From Prorocentrum cordatum (Eukaryota; Sar; Dinophyceae; Prorocentrales; Prorocentraceae), in assembly GCA_963575745.1 (NCBI GenBank), contig CAUYUJ010004335.1:1-64000 (forward strand): 64,000 nt of DNA, written 5' to 3'. Under the pieces are notes generated by a model. It made no database searches. It was not told the DNA's origin and saw only the letters and a program-made list of their open reading frames with translations. Below, one piece after another: positions 55,181 to 64,000 of this stretch. Each line of letters opens with the position of its first letter. The stretch's first letter is position 1. The position numbers and the translations under genes were made by a program.

Positions 55181-57118
55181 CGGGGGGGCACGCATCGGAG
55201 GGGCCAGGCACGCAGGCCCCAGCGCCACTGCTTCAGCTCAGCCAACCGCCGGGCGCACGTCCAGCAGCGAGCCCCAGCGGCGCGCCGCCGCCCGAGCGGG
55301 CGGGCGCCCCGACCACACCTCCAACCAGGCTGACAGCCCAAGACCCGCCAAGGAAAGGCGCCTGACGCCCCGCGACTCACTCCCGCCCACTCCGCGCGGC
55401 GACGAGCCGGCCCCGGCCACTCCCGCCGCGCGACCCGCAGCTGCCAAGTCCGTTGGGGCGCCACCAGCCGTCAGCGCTACTCCTGATCCCCTCCCCGAGA
55501 GCGAGGGGCCCAGCCGCCTCGAACGGCAGCAAGGGCGAGTCCCAGACGCGCCCATCCAGGGCTCCTCCTGCCCGATCGCAACGGACAGCCCGTGCATCCA
55601 GGGCGGCGACTACGTGGTCATCAGGGGCGACATCCCCCCCCGTGCCAGGTGGTTCAGTTCAGCGGACAGCGCCGAGCCCCTGTCCACGCAGCCCTAGGAC
55701 GGAGCGGTATTCGGACCCGTCCTGAACGTCTTGGCCCGCGAACAGGACGGGCGAACCCTTATCGTCCAAATCGACGACGAGTGGCTGGAAGTCTGGGGCG
55801 CCGGTGCCACGACGCCGCGCGTGAACGTCCTCCGCGGCGACGCGGCGCTCCAAGCAGCCGCCTTCCTGGGCAGAACCTCCGACGAGGCGCGCGGGCGCGG
55901 GCGCCGGCGGCCCCCGCCAGCTCCTGGCTCGGCGCCGACATCGGGGGCGCCGACGCGACGTCCCCAGAAGGAACTCAGCCCGACTCCAAGCCTCAACCTT
56001 GCGCGCCGCGCGCGGACTCACAAGGCGCCACCTACGAGCCGGCGCCCCTCGTGTACCCTAAGGAGGAGGACCCCGACTGGATCGACGACGACCAGGAACA
56101 AGAGAGGAAGCAGAGGCTCGCGGAGGCCTTAAGCATGGCCCATACGGTCTCCCCATCCTCAGACCCCGACACAGTCGAGAAGGGCCAAGCCAAGTGGAGC
56201 CCTCGTGACGAGCGACGCAGCAGTCCCGAGCGCGACACAAGCAGTACGCACCAGACCCAGCCAGCCTGCGCACCCACGGAACCGACCATGTTTCTGACGG
56301 CCGCCGCCGACGACCGAGCACTGCACACGCGGCCCAGATCCAAAGGCCCAGAAGACCGGCGCCCCGTGCTCAACCCCCTCCCTGCGCATGAGCTAGAGCG
56401 CTTGCGCGGCAGGGCGCGGGATCCATTTCCTTGGGGATCGTGCGAGAATGCGGTAGAAACCAGCGACCAGGCCCGTGCTGGAGAGCACGACCGCGACCGC
56501 CACCGCGACTGCAACAAAGGCGTAGAAGGGGGCCCCGTGGCGCAAGCAAGACACCAACGACTGGGACATAACCGGGGGGCGCTACTGGGACCAGGACCTC
56601 GACTATGGCAGGGGCACAGGGTGGACCCCCTGGCGCCAGCCAGAAGGCCCACGCAGCTCTCACCACAGGGGCGATCGCCGTTACCCTGACCCCAGCCGTC
56701 CACGGACAATCCACCGCGTCAGCTGGCCACGCCGCTCACACGAGACAGCAGTCACACACACCTGATGAGGCTGCAGGCTGAGGGGGCGTGCCACTTCGCC
56801 GCAGCCTGGCACTCGTGGTGCAGGCATGTGTGTAAGAAGCAGGGCAAAAACAAATCCAAAGACCAGGTCGCGTTCGACCCGAACTTCTGGCAGCCCAAGA
56901 TAATAAACTAATTTCTAGATGATATGGGCAGCTGAAACCACCGCGTGGAGACGTGGTCTCGATGCGCTGGCGTCTGCGTGGACTGGGGCTGGGAAAACGC
57001 CCTGTGCCAGGACGTCCAGAAGAACAAAGAGGTTGCCAGAGGTGAAGGGCGCGGGGAGGACCAGGCACGCAGCTCCGGGTACAATGACAATTGGACCGGG
57101 GAGCGCCCCAGGCGCTGA
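55181..57118 (+). pseudogene. C-terminal Pro-rich, acidic and Arg/Asp-rich region (copy B)
   Basis: Matches copy A 22330-24201 in order: Pro/Ala linker, GGDYVVIRGDIPPRARWF, WLEVWGAG, acidic stretch (TGSTTTRNKR is the out-of-frame shadow; DWIDDDQEQERKQRLAEALS is the natural text), and the final block to WTGERPRR with a TGA at 57116-57118. TAG at 55696 and TAA at 56909 break the frame, and several frames are used. It is decayed but useful as the second witness for the element's true C-terminus. Confidence 0.5.
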
Positions 57119-58322
57119 CCAGCCTGCAACTGGCCCCCCCTGTCAGGCGTAGCGCGCCGCGACCGCCTTCTTGCGCTCCCAACAACTTGCGGCAAGGTCC
57201 TTGTCCGACCCACCGCTGGCCACGCCCGCCACCTGTTCCCCCTTCCCCCTCCCTCGCCGCCTGGCTTGGGGCCGTGTGTCCTCCTGTCCCCCCCCGCCTG
57301 TTCCCCCGCAGCCTTGGCTGGAAGGCTGATCCAGGAGCGCGGCAGCCCGCGTGCGCCCCCGTCGCGCGCGCGGCGCAGGCGCGCGCAGCTTGGCGGGCGC
57401 AGTAGCGGTGCAGTTGGTGCGTGCACGGTCCACTCGCGGCGTCTGCCTACTGGCCCACCTGGCCCCCGACTGCGTTGCCTGCCCCCCCCCCCCCCCCCCC
57501 CTTCTGTCCCTAACGTGTATTTGGACGGTGTGTCCTACCTGAGCCCATTGGGAGCCCAGCTCCTCCACGTGAGCACCGACGGTGCGGGCTGGCACGTCGA
57601 CGGCCGGCGGTGAGCGCCGGCCTTTCTCCTTCCTGTTCGCTTCTTCCCCCCCCGCTCGCTCCCCCCCCCTCCCATGGCGGCGGCGCCCGGCACTGCGCGG
57701 CTTCGGCCCGGTGCCAGGCGCTGCACCTTGCCGCCTCGGCGGCCCCGCTCGCCATGGCGCTGCGCGGCTCAGGCGCGGCCCTTGGCAGTGCGGACGTCAG
57801 CGCATTGTGTGTGGCTGCTGCCCGTCTTCGCGCGCTGGCGATGCAGAGCAGGTTTTTTCCCTGCAGCCCACCGACTTCCTGTTGGTCATGGACGGTTCTG
57901 TCGTTTGAGGCCGCACCTCAAGCTACGCTGCTACCTGGTCGTGGATGGGACTACCACCCTGGGCCTCCTCCGCATCATCTGGTGGCACAACGTTGCTCAT
58001 CGACTCCGTGGTGCTCTTGTTCCTCCTGGGCGTCGACCTGGTCAAGTGGCGCGTCCTCCCCTGCAGTGCTTGGGCTGGTGTTCGCGATGTGCCGTTGACG
58101 GCAGCGCCGTTTCCTTCGCCTTCCGGGTCTTCGCCCTCGGTCCCTGTCCGCGGCGTATCTTTTCCTGAGCATCCATGTCGGCGCCGCCTGCACCCCGGGC
58201 CCCGCCCGCTCCGGCCGCCTGAGGCCCCGCTTTCTTGTGCCCTGTCTCCCTAGTTCAAGCTGTGCGTAGCCCGCCTAGCTTTATCGGAAGAGGTTCGCTC
58301 TCGCCCCGCAAATCAAAGTGAG
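57119..58322 (+). other. 3' UTR of copy B
   Basis: Aligns with 24202-25471. It has an extra stretch of about 130 bp near 57303-57440, an 18-base C run near 57485, only one of the 67-bp units (57959-58025) and the conserved end CGTAGCCCGCCTAGCTTT followed by the hairpin region (58264-58299). Confidence 0.65.
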
Positions 58323-58343
58323 TGTGTGTGTGTGTGTGTGTTT
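58323..58343 (+). repeat. Target-site duplication, 3' copy (copy B)
   Basis: (TG)9TTT, identical to 51111-51131. Confidence 0.7.
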
Positions 58344-58505
58344 GTGCGATGGTGCAGGCCTTGCTGAGGGCGACGCCTGCGTAGCTCTATCGCTTCGCTG
58401 CGCGCTCTTTAGGCGCGCGCGTCTCTGGGGGACATCCCGACGCATGGTGCGGGCGCTGTCCCCTAGGTGGTGGGAGTTTGCGGATAGGCTCACTGGTGCG
58501 ATCAT
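58344..58505 (+). repeat. Dispersed repeat, copy 2
   Basis: Partner of 49015-49190. It starts exactly at the end of copy B's target-site duplication, so copy B landed in the TG tract immediately upstream of this repeat. Confidence 0.7.
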
Positions 58506-59940
58506 CCCACTGTCACAGAGAGGCTGCCGCGGCCGTTGCCGCGCCTGCCGACTTTCCAAGCGCAGCTGTCGCAACCGTGGAAATAAGATCGTATGGAAAA
58601 CGCAAACGTTGACTTGATATAGAGTGCGCGGTCTGGGAAGGTGGCAGGGAGTTCGGTAATTGGAATCGCCGTCTGCGCTGGGTCCCAGAGTCCCCGAGTA
58701 GGCTTAGCGCCGCCATCGCCATTGTATTCCCGCTTCCGCACATGTATCAAGACTTTGGCCTGATGTTGCCTGGCGCGGTTGCGACTGCGTCCGCGGTTGC
58801 TCCCAGGTTGGATCTGGGCCGTGGCATGCAGGGCATGGAGTTAGGAGGAGGGAGGGCGATGAGGAAAAGGAGGAGGAAGAGGAGGAGGGGGGGGAGGAGG
58901 AGGATGGAGGCATCGGCAACCAGCGGAAGCTCGTGGACTCGGCGAGTGCATGTTGGCGACCCCCTTCGCAGGGCTCGTGTCTGACCGTGCTCCACCTGTC
59001 CAATAGTGCTTGGCCGCGCTGGGGGACAATTGCAAGAAACCCGCCCATGAGATGCGCGCCAGATTTTTCGTGGAGGACCCTAGGCCAAGCGGCAGGAGGA
59101 CCAGTCATGGGGCGCAGGGTGGTTGTGGCAGTTGTGGCAGCTCTTCCCGTTGTTTTATTTATCAATTCAGCTGGATACATACCGCTTCGCAGCCGATGGG
59201 TAATTCGGATTGGGCGCTTCGCCATCAACGACGGTGGATATATTGTACATCGTGAGCAGGAGTCGTATCCTTGAAGCGGACCAGATCTATCGCACAGGAA
59301 CCTCCAGAGAAAACGGTTCGTCCACAAAGGGGCGCGTATGTACTCTTGGCACCGTTTGGCAGCATTGACTTCCCCTCGCCAATAGCGCATTTAGGATTCA
59401 CCTGCGCCGTGCATCCGGTAAACTTGCTTGGGAGATGCGCCATAGCAGCCACTGGGTACGAAGGAAGGAGATGATTGCTCTGACGATGATCGCGGCAAAA
59501 CGCTTGTAGGACAATGGCGCGTCCATGGTGCAAAATCGCAGTGGTTTCCGCGACGCAGTAGGCCGAGGGATCTTTCGTCAAATTCGTGGAGACGGACCGC
59601 GTCACAGACCTCGCGAGGCCTGTGCCTGGTGCGCACGCAAAGCCTGGTGATCTCGATCTGCAGATGGACCCAGGAAACGATCTGAAAGCATGACGCGCAC
59701 GTGAAGATCGGCCCATATTTGCTAAGGCCAAGTAAGTGCATCTTGTGACAGTGTGGGAGAATGGGGGACGCTAGCGCGACAGGCATGTTTCAAGGCTTCG
59801 GGGATTCTGGTCACTTGCGGGTCGATGGCCCACGTGCTGACCTAGAAGGCCATTCGAGGATTTCTCGCGCTGCCGCGTTTGGGTAATCTGTGCAGCAATG
59901 CCGTAGGGTTGCACGGCTGCTGCCTAGTGCGGTTGCCGCT
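58506..59940. other. Unique-looking sequence, no gene seen
   Basis: Composition is less GC-rich than the elements. Frames of up to about 230 codons exist on the minus strand (58704-59390), but they include a Ser/Pro run from a GAG-rich patch at 58850-58910. No motif is recognised. Confidence 0.4.
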
Positions 59941-60245
59941 TGGGGACCCTTCTGTGGCTTTTTGAAGCTCCTTGTGGGCTCTTCGGGCGCTTCTAGGTTT
60001 TTTGTTGGTATCTTGGGTCCTTTTTGTGTGGTCTTGGGAACGTATGCGTGTTCTTGAGGCTATCTTGGGCTGCTTCGGGGGTTCTTGGGCCGTCTCAGGC
60101 TAGACTTGGGCACTCTTGGGGCCCTCTTGGGGCGGTCCTGTGCCGTCTTGGTGTCGTGTTTGGGAATGCTCTGAGTCTCCTTGGAACCGATTGGCGGCAT
60201 TTTGGGAGGGTCTGCTGGATTGCTTGGGCGAAGTTCGGAGAGGCC
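59941..60245 (+). repeat. CTTGG minisatellite array
   Basis: Units such as TCTTGGGGCC and TCTTGGGCGC in the plus orientation, 24 kb away from the other arrays. Confidence 0.65.
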
Positions 60246-60534
60246 CGACGGCCGCCTGAGGGGTTGATGGAGGCACCTTCAAACTTTGCTGGGTCTGTCG
60301 CCTCCTCTGCCCTCCTCGTCCTCCCCTCTTGGCCGCGCTGCCCTGCTTTTTACTGGAGAGGCCAGGGACACCCGCTCCCGCTCCATTTACGGGCCGTTCT
60401 GCTTCTTCTTCTTCTTCTTTTTCTTTTGCTTCTTTCTCTTTTCCCCTACCTAGGCTCTGCCTAGAAGGGTTCTTCCTCTGTTGGCTTAAAGGGGCCGGGC
60501 AGTGCACACCGCCCCGGGCGGTTCCCCCAGTCCC

Positions 60535-60660
60535 CTGGGACCAAAGCAAAAGCAACAGCAAAGGTAAAAGCAAACGCGCGGTTCCCCCAGTTGCGCTCCC
60601 TGGGTGCCACGCAAAAGCAAAAGCAGCGGCAAACGTGAAGGCAAAAGCGAAGGCAAAGTA
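60535..60660 (+). repeat. (GCAAAA)-type repeat and short duplication
   Basis: GCAAAAGC and GGCAAA units. The stretch CGGTTCCCCCAGT occurs at 60520 and again at 60581, each followed by related A-rich text. Confidence 0.6.
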
Positions 60661-61022
60661 AACACATAGCATAGCATAGCATATCATAGCATAGCATAGC
60701 ATAGCGCAGCATAGCATAGCGCAGCATAGCATCGCATAGCCTAGCCTAGCCTAGCCTAGCCTAGCCTAGCCCAGCATAGCATTGCGCAGCATAGCATAGC
60801 ATAGCATAGCATAGCATAGCATAGCATAGCATAGCATATCATATCATAGCATAGCATAGCATATCATATCATAGCATAGCATAGCATAGCATAGCATATC
60901 ATATCATAGCATAGCATAGCATAGCATATCATATCATAGCATAGCATAGCATAGCATAACATAGCATAGCATAGCATACCATAGCATAGCATAGCATACC
61001 ATAGCATAGCATAGCATATAAT
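60661..61022 (+). repeat. ATAGC pentanucleotide array
   Basis: About 70 units of CATAG, with variants CATAT (paired, spaced at a regular interval from about 60836 on), CCTAG (about 60737-60768) and CATAC. The paired CATAT variants recur about every 30-45 bp, showing higher-order expansion. Confidence 0.95.
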
Positions 61023-61424
61023 GTTGCTTTCCTAGAGGCTCCAACTCCCAGGTAGGGTCGCACTGGGATAATTCTTCTATTACTCTTCTTCTCTCTCACT
61101 CTTCTCGTCCCTTGCGTTTAGGGTCGCAACCCGCGCGCCCCGCGCGGCGAGGTGGATCTGGGGATCTCGGCGACGATCAACATATTCCTGAGCACCTGCG
61201 TGGAGATGGCCGGCCTGGTGCTGGCCACCTTTCTCAGCAAGGCTCTGGCCCGCTTCGCCTGGCTGTGCCCGTGCCTGTTCTTCTCCTCTTGTGCCAGTTT
61301 TTGGCCCTGGTCCTTCTTGATGCACACGCTCCCGCGCTCCTCCTCACCGTCCTTACAGGGGCCCAGGGCGGCATGTCCCACTACATCCGTCAGAAGCAAT
61401 GAAGTCGACGCTGCCACTGCTCCT
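61023..61424 (-). other. Possible minus-strand coding remnant
   Basis: A minus frame over 61425-61080 reads KKDQGQKLAQEEKNRHGHSQ, ARALLRKVASTRPAISTQVL and RNMLIVAEIPRS, with natural-looking composition. No family is recognised. It may be related to the minus-strand remnant at 62430-63930. Confidence 0.3.
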
Positions 61425-61510
61425 GGGGCTCCTTGAGGGCCTCTTGGGCCGTTTGAAGGGCATCTTGGGCGTCTTGGGGTCCTCTTGGACCGTCTTGGGG
61501 GCCAGTTGAA
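61425..61510 (+). repeat. CTTGG minisatellite array, short
   Basis: Plus-orientation units CTTGAGGGCCT, CTTGGGCCG and CTTGGGGTCCT. Confidence 0.65.
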
Positions 61511-61952
61511 ACCTCTGGGGCCGTGATCGCGCCCTCTGGCCTCTGGGAATATCATCCGAGGCCCCACAACATTCACGCGACCAGCCCTACATGCTACGCG
61601 AGCGGACCGAGTCAGTTGTGGCTCTGGACCCTGGGCTCCCAAAAAGGGTATTACAATTCTGGATGCAGAGGACTCCAGAAGGACCTCAGGCCACTCAACT
61701 CAGTACTTACGGCACGGTGGCGGATTATGAGAGGGGGGGTCGGAGTGGGCGGGGCCCGCTCTGACGCCCGAATTGTCTACCTTGACTCCGTGTCTAAATC
61801 CTTCATTCGTATATACTCCTTCTTGGCTACCTATCTGGCCGATAGCAACCGTATCCGGGTGGTTCCACGCTACCTCTGAATATTCTGGCGACGGGCCCAA
61901 CCATATGCAGGCGTGAGTACCGCAAGGCAGGTAGGGCGAATGACGGGGAAGT

Positions 61953-62190
61953 CCCTATGGGGCCGAGAAGCGTGTGATGGGTGTGCCCAAATTGAGAGGC
62001 GGCGCCGCCTTGCAGACCTTCAGCTCCCTATGGGGCCACGAAACGTGTGAGGGGTGTGCCGACATGAGGCGGCGAAGCCTTGCGGACCCTGGCATGTGGG
62101 CGTTAGCTGGGGCCCCCTAATGGGCCACGAGACGTGTGAGGAGTGTGTCGACATGAGGCGGAAACGCCGTGCGGACCCTGGTATTTGCGT
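61953..62190 (+). repeat. Three-unit tandem repeat
   Basis: Units at 61953, 62026 and 62115 (73-89 bp) share CCCTATGGGGCC, GTGTGAGG, GTGT and GACATGAGGCGG, then GCCTTGCGGACC or its variants. Confidence 0.85.
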
Positions 62191-62429
62191 TTTTCCCATG
62201 ACGCAGCAAGGCGCGCAGCGCGCCCCGATCTGCTCTTGCGAACTGCGGCGGGCACCGAGCCCACTTGACTCGGCTCTGGAGGCAGGCAAGCGGCCAAGCC
62301 TCTCCAGGCTGCTCGACGCAGGCTCGCCAGGCGCCTGCACGCGATGGGGCTCCGAGAGACGAGCCTCACGCACAGGCGTCCGCTCATGAGAGTGGCCTTC
62401 CGCTCTGGGGTTCACTCCCCTCATGAACA

Positions 62430-63930
62430 GTTGGCCTTCCGCCACTTGCTTCTCTCAGCCTCCTTGGTCTTGGCCTCCTCGCAAGCCGTCCCGAGGCCGC
62501 GATACTTGCCCTTGATATCCTTGGCATGCTGCCCACACCTCACGCACACCTTGTGGCCGTAGCAGGTGCGCAGCTGGTGCCCACTCTCGCCCTCAGCGTC
62601 CAGCGAGCCAGACCCGTTGGGGGCATCGGCCTTCCTCGTGCCTCTGCTTGTGGCGCTGGTCCCGATCCTGGCTCTTCCGTGTCCTGCACTGGCGGAACCC
62701 CTTCGGCCCGAGTTTCAGGGCTGGCTGCGCGTCACCAGCACCGCCAGGCAGGACGCGTACACCAGGGCCAGTCGAGCCCATGAAGACGTCGAACTCGGCC
62801 TCGTCGGTCTCCTCTGGCGCCTCCGCTGCTGAAGGGTTACCTCCTTCTGCACCTCTGCCTGCGCCTGACGCGGCCGCGGGCTTCTGAGCCGCCGCCGGCT
62901 GCTCTGGCGGGATAGTGGCCTGCTCCAGCTCGTTGGCGACGGCCTGGAGGCTCTCGAGGACGTCGGTAAGGGTGGCGTTCACGGTGGGACTTCTGCGAGT
63001 TTGGTCATGAGCTGCGTAGCGTTGATGCTTCCCGCTGTGGCGCCGTAAAGCTTGGCGGTCTCCTTCTTCGCGTGCACCAGCTCCTTCTCCAGCCTCGCGA
63101 TGTCGCTCTCTGCCTCCGCCGCCGGCGCCTGCGCCTTGAGAACCTTCTCCTTATTGTTAACCAAGCGGTCCTTCGCGTTTTGCAGGAAGAGATCAGCTTT
63201 GTCAACGGCCTGGGGAGCTTCGCGCCCAGCAGTGCCCAGCACCCCAGCAGCAGCAGGGCGCCGAACGCACTCCACCTTGGCCCGAGAACGGTTGAGGGCA
63301 CCCGTGTATTTCTCGAAGGCGATGTTGGGGAGCTCAGCCCCCTCCTGCAACGCACTGGGACTGAGCGTGGCCCCTCATTGGAGACTGCGGAGCATGCCGA
63401 AGAGCCGATGCCGCTGGCCGCTTCGCTGGCCCTTTTACCAGGAGCGAAGGCCTTCTTCGCTTCGGGCCTCGCGATGAGCTGGCGGGCGCCCTCCGAGTCG
63501 TTCCCAGCGCGAAGGCGCCTCAGCCAGTGAGTCGCCTGCGCGCCTTCGACATTGTCCTTCACCTTGACCATCTCGTGTTTGGTGAGAGCGACCCTCGGGA
63601 TGGCGTTCGGGTGCTCCGTGCAACTGCCGAAGTTGTCCTCAAGCGTGCCGTGGCCGTTGACCCTTAGCGCCTTGCGGCCTTGGCCGCCCAGCTCGCCGAA
63701 CTCATCCAGGGTCGAGCCGAACGCCCAGTCCTGATAAATGGGGGCCGTCACCGTCAAGTGGTTCAACTCTGCTCGCGCCTGCTGCTGCCACGCGACTTGG
63801 CCGCCGCCCGTGCCAGCGCTGGCCCACCAAAACGGTCTGTCGTGGTCGGCCTCCCCCTGCTTCGCCAGCAGGCGGCGGAGCCGCCCGTGGATGCGCACCA
63901 TCGCCCCCCGAAGCCCGGTTGGCCTCAACC
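62430..63930 (-). pseudogene. Minus-strand coiled-coil and zinc-finger remnant, truncated by the window
   Basis: Read downward from 63930. One frame gives DRPFWWASAGTGGGQVAWQQ (about 63840-63780), which loosely recalls the pre-motif-A region of dinoflagellate RTs. KHEMVKVKDNVEGAQATHWL and RRLRAGNDSEGARQLIARPE follow. Near 63350 another frame gives a coiled-coil-like part (DKADLFLQNAKDRLVNNKEK, ESDIARLEKELVHAKKETAK), then after a stop NATLTDVLESLQAVANELEQ. At about 62570-62430 a Cys/His block follows: CYGHKVCVRCGQHAK with a later GTAC. It looks like an ORF1-type protein of another retroelement with at least two frameshifts. The RT likeness is weak. Confidence 0.4.
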
Positions 63931-64000
63931 CGCCGACAGACTTAGGGAAGATGGCTCTCTCCGTGGCGAAGTGAGGCCACTCGCCGAAGCCGAAGCTCTC

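Larger units (their letters stand above)
51132..58322 (+). mobile_element. Internally deleted relative of the giant element (copy B)
   Basis: The first 1.4 kb aligns with copy A 730-2009 and the rest (52511 on) with 19750-25471. The missing 17.7 kb holds RING, DNMT, EEP, RT and helicase motifs I-IV. At the junction (52510/52511), one A is shared by both sides. Both ends sit at a (TG)9TTT duplication. The 3' limit is uncertain by about 6 bp because the tail GTGAG merges with the TG tract. With no RT of its own it would depend on a full-length element. Confidence 0.85.

Noticed and set aside
60661-61022. CRISPR-like array
   Set aside because: A simple pentanucleotide repeat with no spacers. 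The genome is eukaryotic.

Overview
The window looks like nuclear DNA of a dinoflagellate. It is GC-rich, gene-poor and full of retroelements and satellites. Two large insertions begin with degenerate copies of the dinoflagellate trans-spliced leader (dinoSL). I found no intact host protein gene, no tRNA or rRNA gene and no CRISPR array. Almost all real coding signal belongs to decayed mobile elements.

Region 1-712 is GC-rich flank. Positions 730-25471 hold a giant non-LTR (LINE-type) retrotransposon on the plus strand, here called copy A, about 24.7 kb. It lies between a 17-bp target-site duplication next to a (TG)n tract. From 5' to 3' it shows tandem spliced-leader relics, a start codon at 894, a proline-rich region with a zinc ribbon, a RING-H2 finger, a second zinc ribbon and a DNMT3-like cytosine-5 DNA methyltransferase. 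These are followed by an apurinic-type endonuclease (EEP), a reverse transcriptase (RT), a C2H2-like finger, a UPF1-like superfamily 1 helicase, cysteine-rich and charged C-terminal domains and a 1.3-kb 3' UTR. It is broken by many frameshifts and a few stops, and several catalytic residues are changed.

Positions 25489-51110 are flank and repeats. They contain a decayed tyrosine-recombinase-like fragment (about 25.8-26.4 kb), GAT/GAG microsatellites, CTTGG-type minisatellites interleaved with a short dispersed repeat (28-36 kb) and an 83-bp tandem array (38.2-38.6 kb). There is also a decayed second LINE with RNase H (39-44.4 kb, plus strand) and a decayed YLDD-type RT element (45.7-48.3 kb, minus strand).

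Positions 51132-58322 hold copy B, a 7.2-kb relative of copy A. It keeps the 5' end and the last third, but about 17.7 kb of the middle (RING, DNMT, EEP, RT and most of the helicase) is gone. It also starts at a spliced-leader relic and sits in a (TG)9TTT duplication. The rest (58344-64000) is flank with minisatellites, a 360-bp ATAGC array, a three-unit tandem repeat and a minus-strand coiled-coil/zinc coding remnant that runs off the window.

A reading that joins these parts: a trans-spliced mRNA would encode a polyprotein that nicks TG microsatellites (EEP), copies itself (RT), remodels nucleic acid (helicase), could methylate its own DNA (DNMT3-like) and might act on host ubiquitin (RING). 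Copy B looks like a non-autonomous deletion derivative.
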